Assembly: GCA_030655515.1 (NCBI GenBank)
Contig: JAURVI010000052.1
Location: 1 to 64,000, forward strand
Direction of reading: 5' to 3'
Origin: Polaromonas sp.
GTDB lineage: Bacteria > Pseudomonadota > Gammaproteobacteria > Burkholderiales > Burkholderiaceae_C
DNA length: 64,000 nt
In this document: piece by piece, positions 1 to 8,006 of the stretch
How positions within the stretch are numbered: the first letter of the stretch is position 1
How the letters are laid out: each line of letters starts with the position of its first letter
Notes under the pieces: generated by a model
Seen by the model: the letters and a program-made list of their open reading frames with translations, nothing else
Told to the model about the DNA's origin: nothing
Database searches by the model: none
Made by a program: the position numbers and the translations under genes

Positions 1-535
1 CGACATGACGGCCCAGCTCACCAATCTGCGCCAGGCACCGGGCATCCAGGCCATATTGAACTGCGGCTTCGGCGAGCCGGCGGTGATCCTGACCAAGAAT
101 TACAAGCAGCTCGGCATCACGCTGCCGCATTACGGCACCCATGCGCTGGCCTCGGATGTGTTCATCAAGCTCGCCGGCGAGGCGGCCGAAGACATGGTGA
201 TGACCAACGGCCCCATCCTGGTATGGGACCAGTTGCCCGCCAATGACCCGCTGCAGCCGGTGGTGCAGGCTTACGTCAAGGCCTACCAGGCCAAGTACAA
301 CGAAGCGCCGTCATTTTTTGCCGGCAATGCGCATGACGCGATCATCGCGATCCGCGAAGCGCTGCGGCGAGCCGGCAGCATCGAGCCGGCCAAGCTGCGC
401 GACGCGATCGAAAAGAGCAGCTTCATCGGTGTGACCGGGCCGTTTCGCATGAGCGAGACCGACCATGTCGGCCTCAGCGCAGCCTCGCTGCGCATCGTGC
501 AGGTCAGGAGCGGGCGCTGGAAGCTGGTTGAATGA
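1..535 (+). CDS. ABC transporter periplasmic substrate-binding protein, C-terminal part
   Basis: This is the last ~178 codons of a type I periplasmic binding protein of the Leu/Ile/Val (Peripla_BP_6) family; the start and signal peptide lie before the window. The frame is open from base 2. It shows the family's C-terminal lobe: a GTHALASDVF strand/helix, an AYQAKYNEAPSFFAGNAHDA helix, and the closing VTGPFRMSETDH segment typical of these receptors. It would capture a solute in the periplasm and hand it to the permeases encoded immediately downstream. The ligand is unknown; beside ring-hydroxylating dioxygenase genes an aromatic acid is likelier than an amino acid (inference). Confidence 0.9.
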   Translation, partial: DMTAQLTNLRQAPGIQAILNCGFGEPAVILTKNYKQLGITLPHYGTHALASDVFIKLAGEAAEDMVMTNGPILVWDQLPANDPLQPVVQAYVKAYQAKYNEAPSFFAGNAHDAIIAIREALRRAGSIEPAKLRDAIEKSSFIGVTGPFRMSETDHVGLSAASLRIVQVRSGRWKLVE

Positions 536-553
536 ACCTGGCTTGAACCTTCA

Positions 554-1426
554 ATGGACGCTTTCATCCAGTTTTTGTTCTCGGGCCTGACCGAAGGCGC
601 ACGTTACGCGCTGGCGGCGCTGGGCTTCACGCTGATCTACAACGCCAGCGGGGCGCTGAACTTCTCGCAGGGTGAGTCCATCATGCTGGGCGGCATGACC
701 ACCGCCGTGCTGGTGCAGGCCGGCGCCCCGCTCGGCCTGGCCATGCTGGCGGCGGTGGTGCTGGTGCTGGTGATGTCGCTGGTGTTGCAAAAGCTATTCA
801 CGCGGACGCTGCAGCGCTCGGGTGTGCTGCCGGTGATCATCCTGACCGTGGCCTTCGGCATGATCGTGCGCGGCATCGTCCAGGTGACCTGGGGCACGCA
901 GACGCGCTCGATCCCGGCTTTCAGCGGCAGCGATCCGATCCGGTTGGGCGGGGCCACGATCCTGCCGCAGGCGCTGTGGGTGATTGGGGTCACAACAGTC
1001 GTTCTGGCCGGACTCGCCTGGTTCTTCCGCTACAGCCGGGTTGGCCGCGGCTTCGTCGCTGCGTCGCTCGATGCGAGCACGGCGCAACTGATGGGAATCA
1101 ACGTCAAGTACGTGCTGCTGCTGGCATTCGCCATCTCCGGTGTGCTGGGCGCGGTGGCGGGCATCGTGACAGCGCCCATCACCTACACCTACTACGACGT
1201 CGGCGTGATGGTCGGCCTGAAGGCGATCATCGCGGCGATCATCGGCGGCATGGGAAGCCCGTTGGGCGCCGTGTTGGGCGGACTGTTGATCGGGCTGGGC
1301 GAGGCGATGACCGCGGGCTATGTTTCCTCCGCCTATAAGGATGCGGTTCCCTTCCTGATGATCGTGGTGTTGTTTCTGGTCAAGCCCAGCGGCTTGCTCG
1401 GCAAACCGCCCGTGGAAAGGGTCTAG
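554..1426 (+). CDS. ABC transporter permease, LivH family
   Basis: A 290-residue inner-membrane permease of the branched-chain amino acid/urea ABC type. The N-terminal hydrophobic helix, the GALNFSQGES motif (family form: LNFAHG) and the late IIAAIIGGMGSPLGAVLGGL glycine-rich segment identify the LivH half. Roughly eight membrane spans are visible as hydrophobic stretches. It starts 18 bases after the binding-protein stop. Its stop is immediately followed by the ATG of the LivM partner with no spacer, so it is translated as part of the same operon. It would form the heterodimeric channel with the 1427-2443 product. The substrate is not deducible. Confidence 0.93.
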   Translation: MDAFIQFLFSGLTEGARYALAALGFTLIYNASGALNFSQGESIMLGGMTTAVLVQAGAPLGLAMLAAVVLVLVMSLVLQKLFTRTLQRSGVLPVIILTVAFGMIVRGIVQVTWGTQTRSIPAFSGSDPIRLGGATILPQALWVIGVTTVVLAGLAWFFRYSRVGRGFVAASLDASTAQLMGINVKYVLLLAFAISGVLGAVAGIVTAPITYTYYDVGVMVGLKAIIAAIIGGMGSPLGAVLGGLLIGLGEAMTAGYVSSAYKDAVPFLMIVVLFLVKPSGLLGKPPVERV

Positions 1427-2443
1427 ATGAAGGCGACCAGTCATGCGGCCGGTATCACGACAGGCTCTGTGCTGCTGCGCAAAGGCCCGTTGCCGTACAG
1501 GCTATCGCGCAGCACGCTGATCCTGCTGGCGCTGTGTGTGCTCGCAGCGCTGCTGCCGGTGGCCGTGCCGAACCCGTTTTATCTGGCCGTGGCCAACCTC
1601 GTTCTAATCAACGCGGTGGTTGCGATCTCTCTGACCTTGCTGATTGGCACCACCGGGCAGCTCAGCTTGGGCCATGCCGGATTTTTTGCTTGCGGCGCCT
1701 ACCTGTCGGCCTATTTCTCGGGTGCCAAGGCCTGGCCGGTGCCGGTGTCGATTTTGCTGGCGGTGCTGGGAACCGTGCTGCTGGCGTGGTGCGTCGGGCG
1801 TCTGTTTTTGCGGCTTTCTGGTTATTACCTCGCCGTCGCGACGCTGGGTTTCGGCCTGCTGCTCGGCATCGTGCTGCGCAACGAGCAGGGCTTTAGCGGC
1901 GGGCCGGACGGCATGTCAGTCGGGCCGCTGGAGGTGGCGGGTCGCGCGCTACGGGGCGACGCCGCCTGGTATTGGTTGCTGCTGACGGTGCTTCTGATCG
2001 TGATCGCCGTCGCCTACAACCTGCTGCGCTCGCCGGCCGGTCGCGCGCTGCGCGCCCTGCACGACGCCGAGATTGCCGCCACCACCGTGGGTGTCGATGT
2101 GCAGCGCTACAAGGTGCGCATCTTCGTGCTGTCGGCCACGCTGGCCGGGCTGATGGGGGCGCTGTACGCACACTACGCCGGCTTCATCACGCCCGCCGCG
2201 GCTTCGTTCATGCACTCGGTCCAGTACCTGATGATGGTGGTGGTGGGCGGCATCGGCTCCATCGCCGGCGCTGTGCTTGGCGCCTTGGTCGTCACGCTGT
2301 TGCCGAACCTGCTGGCCGGCGCCGCCGAATACGAGACCCTGGTGATCGGCAGCGTGTTGTTTGCCACCGTGCTGTTCATGCCGCGCGGCATCGTGCCCAC
2401 GCTCCAGACCTGGCTGCGCGTGCGCCTGGCGAGGAAGGCATGA
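1427..2443 (+). CDS. ABC transporter permease, LivM family
   Basis: A 338-residue permease of the LivM type, partner of the LivH-like protein just upstream. Diagnostic stretches are GQLSLGHAGFFACGAYLSA near residue 75 and the late VGGIGSIAGAVLGALVV segment. The first ~30 residues form a cytoplasmic tail rich in polar residues before the membrane spans start. Start and previous stop are adjacent (TAG-ATG). The stop overlaps the next ATG by four bases (ATGA), so coupling to the downstream ATPase is expected. That ATPase is frameshifted, so this permease pair may depend on a different nucleotide-binding subunit or be inactive. Confidence 0.93.
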   Translation: MKATSHAAGITTGSVLLRKGPLPYRLSRSTLILLALCVLAALLPVAVPNPFYLAVANLVLINAVVAISLTLLIGTTGQLSLGHAGFFACGAYLSAYFSGAKAWPVPVSILLAVLGTVLLAWCVGRLFLRLSGYYLAVATLGFGLLLGIVLRNEQGFSGGPDGMSVGPLEVAGRALRGDAAWYWLLLTVLLIVIAVAYNLLRSPAGRALRALHDAEIAATTVGVDVQRYKVRIFVLSATLAGLMGALYAHYAGFITPAAASFMHSVQYLMMVVVGGIGSIAGAVLGALVVTLLPNLLAGAAEYETLVIGSVLFATVLFMPRGIVPTLQTWLRVRLARKA

Positions 2444-3242
2444 GCCTGTTCTCGCACACCAGCCCGGTTGCCGCAGAGGGCGCGCAGGGCATCATCCGCG
2501 TCGAAAGCCTGCATAAGGATTTTGGCGGGCCGAAGGTGCTCGACGATGTGTCGTTCGTTCTCAGCCGCGGCCATGTGCATTCGTTGATCGGACCCAATGG
2601 CGCGGGCAAGACCACACTGCTCAACATCCTGAGCTGCCTGTACCGGCCGAGCGCCGGGCAGGTGTTTGTCGAGGGCTGCGACCTGGCGTTGCTCGCGCCG
2701 CACCAGTTGGCCGGTCTGGGCATGGCGCGCACGTTTCAAAACTTGAAGATCTGCCGGAACATGACGCTGGAGGAGAACGTGCTTCTGGGTGCACATATCG
2801 GTTTGCGCACCGGCCTCTGGGCCGGCATCTTCCGCTCGCCTGCCATGGCGCGGCGAGAGCGCGAACTGCGCTTGCGAGCGAGCTGCTGGCGCTGGTGGGT
2901 TTGGATGTTGATCCGACGGCGATGCCCGAGTCGCTGTCGTACGGCGCGCTCAAGCGACTCGAGGTGGCGCGCGCGCTAATGAGTGAACCGAAGCTGCTGC
3001 TGCTCGACGAACCGGCGGCAGGACTGAACCAGCGCGAGACGATGGAGATCGGACAACTGATCAAGCGCCTGTCGGCGCAGCAGATCACGGTGGTGCTGAT
3101 CGAGCACGACATGAAACTGGTGATGGGCATTTCCGACCATGTGGTGGTGCTCAACTACGGCCGCAGGATTGCCCAGGGTACGCCTTCCGAGGTGGCGCGC
3201 GACCCCGAGGTGATTGCGGCCTACCTCGGCACCCGCTACTGA
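2440..3242 (+). pseudogene. ABC transporter ATP-binding protein, LivG family, frameshifted
   Basis: Two frames together encode one LivG-type ATPase. The first frame (from ATG 2440) carries Walker A GPNGAGKT and the Q-loop stretch ARTFQNLKICRNMTLEENV. It loses family resemblance after residues RRERELRLR. The second frame carries the signature SYGALKRLEVARAL, Walker B LLLLDEP and the switch IEHDMKLV. The shift lies between about 2866 and 2889, where one base appears to be missing: reading ...RLR in one frame and ASELLALVGLDV in the other restores a normal helix. As written, the product would lack the signature, Walker B and the catalytic switch. Either a real inactivating mutation or a sequence error; no homopolymer stands at the site. 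Confidence 0.85.
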
Positions 3243-3254
3243 ACCCTGTTGACC

Positions 3255-4028
3255 ATGACACAGACGCTGACCAATTCATTCGCCTGCCCCACGGGTGAGC
3301 CGCTGCTTCGTGTGCGCGGGCTCGATACCTACTACGGCCACATCCACTGCCTGCACGACGTGACCATGGAGGTGATGCCCGGCAGTTTGGTGGCGCTCGT
3401 GGGTAGCAACGGGGCCGGCAAGACGACGCTGCTACAGACCATCTCCGGGTTGCAGCCGGCACAGCGCGGCAGCATCGAGTTCGACGGCTTGGTGCTGGCG
3501 AGTACACCGGCGCACCGGCGTGTGGCGATGGGTATTGCGCACTGCCCGGAGGGGCGGCGCGTGTTCGGCGATCTGTCGGTCGAGGAGAACATGCGCCTGG
3601 GCGGCTACCTGCGGCCACGCGCCGAGGTCGAGCGCGAGCTGCAGCGCATGTATGCCCTGTTTCCTTCGCTGGCAGGCAAGCGCGGCCAGTTGGCCGGGTT
3701 GCTGTCGGGCGGCCAGCAGCAGATGCTGGCGATTGCACGAGCGCTGATGAGCCAGCCGCGTCTGTTGCTGCTGGATGAGCCCTCGATGGGGTTGGCTCCT
3801 TTAATTGTCCAGGAGGTGTTTTCCATCATTGCCGGACTGCGGCGCGATGGCATGACGATCCTGCTGGTCGAGCAGAACGCCCATGAGGCGCTGCCGATAG
3901 CGGACTGGGCTTACGTCATTGAGACCGGTCGTATCGTGTGTGCCGGTGAGGGCAAGAGCCTGATGCAGGACCCAGCGGTTCGGGAAGCCTACTTCGGTTT
4001 GGGCGAATCACTGTCTACTCCCGCATGA
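3255..4028 (+). CDS. ABC transporter ATP-binding protein, LivF family
   Basis: A 257-residue ATPase of the LivF type, the second nucleotide-binding subunit of the first transporter. Walker A VGSNGAGKTT, Q-loop region, signature LLSGGQQQMLAIARAL, Walker B LLLLDEPSMGLAP and switch LLVEQNAHEAL are all in one frame. The HCPEGRRVFGDLSVEENMRLG stretch is characteristic of LivF. I chose ATG 3255; a TTG two codons earlier (3249) is also in frame. It lies 12 bases after the frameshifted LivG gene. Unlike its partner it is intact, so the first transporter's damage is confined to one subunit. A C-terminal tail of about 10 residues extends past the usual YFG end. Confidence 0.92.
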   Translation: MTQTLTNSFACPTGEPLLRVRGLDTYYGHIHCLHDVTMEVMPGSLVALVGSNGAGKTTLLQTISGLQPAQRGSIEFDGLVLASTPAHRRVAMGIAHCPEGRRVFGDLSVEENMRLGGYLRPRAEVERELQRMYALFPSLAGKRGQLAGLLSGGQQQMLAIARALMSQPRLLLLDEPSMGLAPLIVQEVFSIIAGLRRDGMTILLVEQNAHEALPIADWAYVIETGRIVCAGEGKSLMQDPAVREAYFGLGESLSTPA

Positions 4029-4057
4029 CGCAAGGCCAATAGAGGGGAGGGGCGAAC

Positions 4058-4266
4058 ATGAGTATGACCCTGCACATTGAAACAGCTTTATCTGGAAATC
4101 AGGAGTCTTTTGTGAGCAATGCCAAGTCAAGACCTTCATCGCGCGAACCGGTGCTGTGACCGCCTTTCCATGCACCAGGGCCTTGAGGGTGTACCCGGTC
4201 GAGGTGGAAAATGGTCAGGTTTTCGCGGCACTCGATGCCGGAACCTGCGCCGATGCCCCAGCCTGA
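4058..4266 (+). pseudogene. Rieske ferredoxin remnant, internally deleted
   Basis: This segment is a decayed copy of the ferredoxin gene at 17185-17535. Bases ~4079-4160 match ~17151-17225 almost base for base, including the ribosome-binding region CAGGAGTCTTTTGTGAG. Bases ~4161-4266 then match ~17421-17535. What is missing is a 195-base block, 65 codons, which held all four Rieske ligands (C48, H50, C67, H70 in the intact gene). In the intact gene the block is bounded by two copies of CGAACCGG (17218 and 17413), the likely deletion endpoints. A further single-base loss (AAGTCAAGACC against AAGTCAATGACC) puts the start out of frame. No functional product is expected. Confidence 0.88.
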
Positions 4267-4324
4267 TTGATTGCGTAGGCTTTGATTCCGATTTCCCTGA
4301 AAGTTGTTGTCGAAAAGAATTCCC

Positions 4325-4789
4325 ATGACTGAACAACATCCCGATTCGCAGGCGCTGGCCGAAAAGGTCTGCGCCGCCATGTGGTCTCGCGATCACGCCA
4401 CCCAGGCGTTGGCTATGCGGGTGCTCTGTGTCAAACCCGGCTACGCCATGATGTCCATGCCTGTGCGGGCGGACATGCTCAATGGGCACCATATCTGTCA
4501 CGGCGGCTACATCTTTACCCTGGCTGATAGTGCCTTTGCCTATGCTTGCAACAGTCACAACCAGAATTCGGTGGCATCGGCCTGTCATATCGACTTTTTG
4601 GCTCCGGCCAGAGAACATGACGTTCTGGAGGCCGAAGCCATCGAGCGGTCGCTATCCGGGCGCACCGGCGTCTATGACGTCACGGTGCGCATTCGTGACG
4701 GAAAAACCATCGCCCTGTTTCGGGGTAAGAGCTACCGTATTAACGGTGAAGTGGTCGCCGGCCTGCAGAAGGCCGGGCACGCTGAATAG
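4325..4789 (+). CDS. paaI: PaaI-type hotdog acyl-CoA thioesterase
   Basis: A 154-residue single hotdog-fold thioesterase of the PaaI family. The core HHICHGGYIFTLADSAFAYA matches the PaaI signature, in which the GG-x-x-F-x-L-A-D helix carries the catalytic aspartate. SACHIDFLAPA forms the next strand. PaaI hydrolyses ring-hydroxylated phenylacetyl-CoA thioesters and frees CoA from dead-end intermediates. No other paa genes are in the window, so here it may serve a different aryl-CoA. ATG 4325 is preferred to an upstream in-frame TTG at 4304 because it fits the family length. It follows the ferredoxin remnant by 58 bases and precedes the hemerythrin gene by 25. Confidence 0.88.
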   Translation: MTEQHPDSQALAEKVCAAMWSRDHATQALAMRVLCVKPGYAMMSMPVRADMLNGHHICHGGYIFTLADSAFAYACNSHNQNSVASACHIDFLAPAREHDVLEAEAIERSLSGRTGVYDVTVRIRDGKTIALFRGKSYRINGEVVAGLQKAGHAE

Positions 4790-4814
4790 ATAAATTACCA
4801 AGAGGAGATGCAGC

Positions 4815-5399
4815 ATGACTCATGAAAGTATTGGAATTATTCGCGACGAACACGCCGCGCTGGCGGCGATGCTGCGTTCGCTCGGCATGATGGTCGCGCG
4901 CGGGCCCGGTAACGAGCCGGAAAACTTCTTCGATGTGCTGCGGGCGATGCTGTTCTACATCGACGAGTTTCCCGAGCGTCTGCATCATCCCAAAGAGTCA
5001 AATCTGCTGTTCCCCCAGGTGGCCCGGATGGCGCCGGAGGTTATGGAGACGATTGTTCGGCTGGAACGGGAGCATGCGGGTGGCGAGGCGGCGGTGCGTG
5101 AGTTGCAGCACTTGTTGTTGGCCTGGGAGCTAGTGGGTGACTCAAGACGCGCCGCGTTTGACCATGCGGCAAAAAACTATCTTGATTTTTATCTGGAGCA
5201 CATGCGGCTGGAAGAAACCGTGATTCTCCCGGCCGCGCAAAGGGTGTTGAATGACGCAGATTGGGAAGAGCTCGACGCAGCCTTTGCCAGAAACTGTGAC
5301 CCCCTTACCGGCAAGTACCCGCGTGACCCGGCCTATGACCGGTTATTCACACGTATTGTGATGCGGGCGCCCGCGCCCATTGGTTTGGGCGCGGGCTGA
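4815..5399 (+). CDS. Hemerythrin HHE-domain protein
   Basis: A 194-residue cytoplasmic four-helix protein with the hemerythrin pattern: IRDEHAALAAML near the start, the FPERLHHPKESNLLFP helix junction (H-HxxxE), REHAGGEAAVREL, and DFYLEHMRLEETVILPAA as the fourth ligand helix. These carry the His and Glu ligands of a di-iron centre that binds O2, NO or senses iron/redox state. A clear AAGAGGAGATG ribosome site precedes ATG 4815. Its position among oxygenase and transport genes suggests oxygen or iron handling for the dioxygenases (inference). The last ten codons overlap a strong stem-loop. Confidence 0.88.
   Translation: MTHESIGIIRDEHAALAAMLRSLGMMVARGPGNEPENFFDVLRAMLFYIDEFPERLHHPKESNLLFPQVARMAPEVMETIVRLEREHAGGEAAVRELQHLLLAWELVGDSRRAAFDHAAKNYLDFYLEHMRLEETVILPAAQRVLNDADWEELDAAFARNCDPLTGKYPRDPAYDRLFTRIVMRAPAPIGLGAG
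5369..5396 (+). terminator. Stem-loop at the end of the hemerythrin gene
   Basis: Perfect 11-base arms GCCCGCGCCCA and TGGGCGCGGGC flank a 6-base loop. The structure sits just before the stop codon at 5397-5399. No T-run follows, so it is not a standard intrinsic terminator; it may act as a 3' stabiliser or a Rho-assisted stop. The fold is certain from the sequence, its function is inferred. Confidence 0.5.
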
Positions 5400-5870
5400 T
5401 CCGGTTTCCGGTCAGCGCGGAACAGTCGGTGCAGCGCTTCTGCGCCACCGCCGTAAACATGGTGCGGTCAGGCGTGTTGTGCGCCTCACCGTCACGTGGC
5501 GCCGCATAGTCAAACAGGCGGGTCACCCTGCATAGGGTCGCGTTCGTCATCGGCTACTGAGACGATGTGGGCATAACGGGCGTCATCGCTGTCGGGCACG
5601 GAAAAGAGAATCCCCCAGCGTACCGGCCAGGAAGGTCTGAAGTTGGATAATGTCGAATCTCGATAAATGTTAGGGTTATCGATTATATGAATATAAAAAA
5701 ATAAAAACAAAATATCACGATGACTCGTTTGAGGCATAGAAGGCTTGTCCGCTTCAACCCGGGTTTTGAGAATGTGGCGGCACTTAAACAGGCTAACCTG
5801 TTTGTTTTGTGTGCTGGTCGAGTTCAGAGTTGGTTCAAGCCCTTTCACAGCAACCACAAAAGGAGACAAC
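5400..5870. other. Intergenic region upstream of the second transporter
   Basis: No convincing gene is seen in this stretch. The middle (about 5640-5720) is strikingly AT-rich against the surrounding high-GC DNA and includes long runs of A and T, as expected for a promoter region. Several open frames cross it on both strands but none resembles a family I know. A perfect palindrome lies at 5786-5803 and a good ribosome site (AAAGGAGAC) at about 5859. Confidence 0.6.
5786..5803. promoter_or_regulatory. Palindrome upstream of second binding-protein gene, candidate operator
   Basis: AAACAGG-CTAA-CCTGTTT is a perfect inverted repeat with 7-base arms and a 4-base centre, 68 bases before the ATG at 5871. 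This size and symmetry fit a TetR-family operator, and a TetR-type gene lies in the same cluster at 15298. Pairing of the two is inference; I saw no second copy elsewhere in the window. Confidence 0.4.
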
Positions 5871-7067
5871 ATGAAAGCATTCAAAAATACTGTTTTGGCA
5901 TCTGCGATGGCTCTGTCGTTCGCGGTTTGCGCGCCCGTTGGCGCCCAAGGCAAAGACCTCAAGGTGGGTCTATTGCTCCCCTTTTCGCAAGTTTTTGCAG
6001 TGTATGGCGAGGCGGTCAAGGAGGGTTTTGACCTTGCCATCGAGGAAGCCGGCGGGCAAGTCGCGGGCCGGAAGATCGTTGTTCTCAAGGAAGACAACAA
6101 GGAAGACCCGAAGTTCTCATTGCAGTTGGTGCGCCGCTACACCAAGGATGACAACGTTGATTTCATCGTCGGGCCGATTGCCTCGCACGTGGTGGGAGCC
6201 ATCCGCGACGAGGTCCACCGGTCCAAGACTTTCCTGCTGGTGGCCAATGCCGGCAACAACGAGATCACCGGCAAGAACTGCAGCCCGTACATCGTGCGCA
6301 CCTCGTTCTCGAACTGGCAGGTCAATCACTCGATGGGTCAGTACGCGGCTGAAAACATCGGCAAGTCGGCGCTGACGGTCAGTGCCAACTACGATTCCGG
6401 CCGGGAGCAGGCGGGCGCGTTCCGCCAGGGCTTCATGGAAAAGGGCGGCAAGGCGCCGCAGGAGGAGTGGCCGGCCCTGGGCACGGCTGACTTCGCGCCC
6501 ATCATCACCAGCATCCGCGCCAAGCAGGCTGAGGTTGACATGGTGTGGTCCTTCCTGGCCGGCAGTGCCGCGCCGCGATTCATCACACAGGTCACGCAGG
6601 CCGGCGTGCGCGGACCCAAGCTCAAGCTCATGGGGCCGGTCTACATGGCCGATGAGCTGTTTTTCCCCGCGATGGGCGACGCGGCGCTCGGCGTGCTGGT
6701 CAGTGGCCACTACATGGCCAGCCTCGACACGCCGCGCAACCGCGCCTTCCAGGCCCGGTTCCAGAAAAAATACAACAAGGTGGCGCACGTCATGCACGTG
6801 CAGGGTTACGACACGGCCAAGCTGATGCTTGCCACCGTGGAGGCGCTCAAGGGTGATCTGAGCGACAAGGCCAAGGTGCGCAAGACTTTGACCAGCATCC
6901 AGGTGGACAGCCCGCGCGGCTATTTCCGAATCGACCCGAGGACCGGCAACGTGGTGCAGAACATCTATGTCGGCGAGGTCATCAAGCGCGCTGACGGCAC
7001 GCTGGGCCACAAAATCCTGAAAACCTATGAGCAGGTGACTGACAAGGGCGAGGGCTGCACGCTGTAA
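5871..7067 (+). CDS. ABC transporter periplasmic substrate-binding protein
   Basis: A 398-residue type I periplasmic binding protein (Peripla_BP_6). A signal peptide is clear: MKAFKNTVLASAMALSFAV followed by a cleavage-like AQG near residue 25. The mature N-terminus KDLKVGLLLPFSQVFAVYGE begins the first alpha/beta lobe, and GFDLAIEEAGGQVAGRKI continues it. It is preceded by AAAGGAGAC and starts an operon of five transport genes. The ligand is unknown; the family includes receptors for amino acids, urea and aromatic acids, and the directly linked oxygenase genes favour an aromatic acid. An upstream in-frame start at 5745 is rejected because it would bury the signal peptide. Confidence 0.93.
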   Translation: MKAFKNTVLASAMALSFAVCAPVGAQGKDLKVGLLLPFSQVFAVYGEAVKEGFDLAIEEAGGQVAGRKIVVLKEDNKEDPKFSLQLVRRYTKDDNVDFIVGPIASHVVGAIRDEVHRSKTFLLVANAGNNEITGKNCSPYIVRTSFSNWQVNHSMGQYAAENIGKSALTVSANYDSGREQAGAFRQGFMEKGGKAPQEEWPALGTADFAPIITSIRAKQAEVDMVWSFLAGSAAPRFITQVTQAGVRGPKLKLMGPVYMADELFFPAMGDAALGVLVSGHYMASLDTPRNRAFQARFQKKYNKVAHVMHVQGYDTAKLMLATVEALKGDLSDKAKVRKTLTSIQVDSPRGYFRIDPRTGNVVQNIYVGEVIKRADGTLGHKILKTYEQVTDKGEGCTL

Positions 7068-7083
7068 GTCGGACAAGCTGGCC

Positions 7084-7116
7084 CCCCGCGCGCCGGCGTT
7101 GCCGGCCTGCGCGGGG
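7084..7116 (+). promoter_or_regulatory. Strong stem-loop between binding-protein and permease genes
   Basis: CCCCGCGC-GCCGGC pairs with GCCGGC-CT-GCGCGGGG around a 3-base loop, leaving only a 2-base bulge. No T-run follows. Such hairpins directly after binding-protein genes usually protect the upstream message and lower expression of the permease genes, giving excess receptor. The pairing is seen; the role is inferred from other ABC operons. Confidence 0.5.
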
Positions 7117-7142
7117 TTCGGCCCTGAATACGTCAAATCACC

Positions 7143-8006
7143 ATGCAGATCATCATCGAGCAGATTCTCAACGCCTTGCAAATGGGTGTGCTGCTATTTC
7201 TCATCGCATCCGGGCTGTCGCTTATTTTCGGCCTGATGCACGTCGTCAACCTCGCGCATGGCGCGCTCTATATGGTGGGTGCGTATTTTGGCATCACGAT
7301 TGCACGTGGCATCGGCAACTTCTACCTTGCCGTGCTGCTGGCGCCGCTGCTCACGGCGGCGGTAGGCGTGCTGGTCGAGCGCACCTTGCTCTCGCGTACC
7401 TACGGCCGCGGCATGTATCCGCAGGTGCTGCTGACGCTCGGGCTGGTGTTCTGTTTTGACGAACTGGTGCGCATCATTTGGGGTGCCCCGATCCAGACGC
7501 TGACGCCGCCACCCGAGCTTGCCGGTTCGGTGGTGCTGGCCGGTGTGTCGCTGCCCACTTACCGCGTCTTCGTGGTGGTGGTTGGCATCCTGGTCATCGC
7601 GGCATTGCTGCTGGTGTTTGGTCGCTCTCGCCTGGGGGCCATGGTGCGCGCTGGCGTTGACGACCGTGAAATGGCCGAGGCCCTCGGCATCAATGTACGC
7701 CGGCTCTTCGGCGGCGTATTTGCCGTGGGCGCCGCGCTGGCCGGGCTGGCTGGCGTGCTGGCGGTGCCGATTTTCAACGCCTATCCCGGCATGGGCAGCG
7801 AGATACTGATCTCCGCGCTGGTGGTGGTGGTGGTCGGCGGCATGGGCTCGCTGGCCGGCGCCCTGATCGCGAGCCTGCTGATCGGCGCGGCGACCGTGGT
7901 CGGCCAGGTCTTTGCCGCCGAGTTCTCCACCGCGGTGATCTATCTGATCCTGGTGGCGGTGTTGCTGATTCGGCCGCAAGGCATCATGGGGAGCGTGGCC
8001 CGATGA
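7143..8006 (+). CDS. ABC transporter permease, LivH family
   Basis: A 287-residue LivH-type inner-membrane permease of the second transporter. The early segment LIFGLMHVVNLAHGALYMVG is the classical LivH signature, better conserved than in the first system. Late VVVVGGMGSLAGALIASLL completes the pattern. It follows the binding-protein gene by 75 bases that hold a strong hairpin. Its stop overlaps the LivM start (ATGA at 8003). It is too different in sequence from the 554-1426 permease for a recent duplication, so the two transporters were probably acquired separately. Confidence 0.94.
   Translation: MQIIIEQILNALQMGVLLFLIASGLSLIFGLMHVVNLAHGALYMVGAYFGITIARGIGNFYLAVLLAPLLTAAVGVLVERTLLSRTYGRGMYPQVLLTLGLVFCFDELVRIIWGAPIQTLTPPPELAGSVVLAGVSLPTYRVFVVVVGILVIAALLLVFGRSRLGAMVRAGVDDREMAEALGINVRRLFGGVFAVGAALAGLAGVLAVPIFNAYPGMGSEILISALVVVVVGGMGSLAGALIASLLIGAATVVGQVFAAEFSTAVIYLILVAVLLIRPQGIMGSVAR

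Noticed and set aside
5510-6100. Minus-strand open frame crossing the 5' end of the second binding-protein gene
   Set aside because: It overlaps a clear signal peptide and ribosome site on the plus strand and has no recognisable domain.
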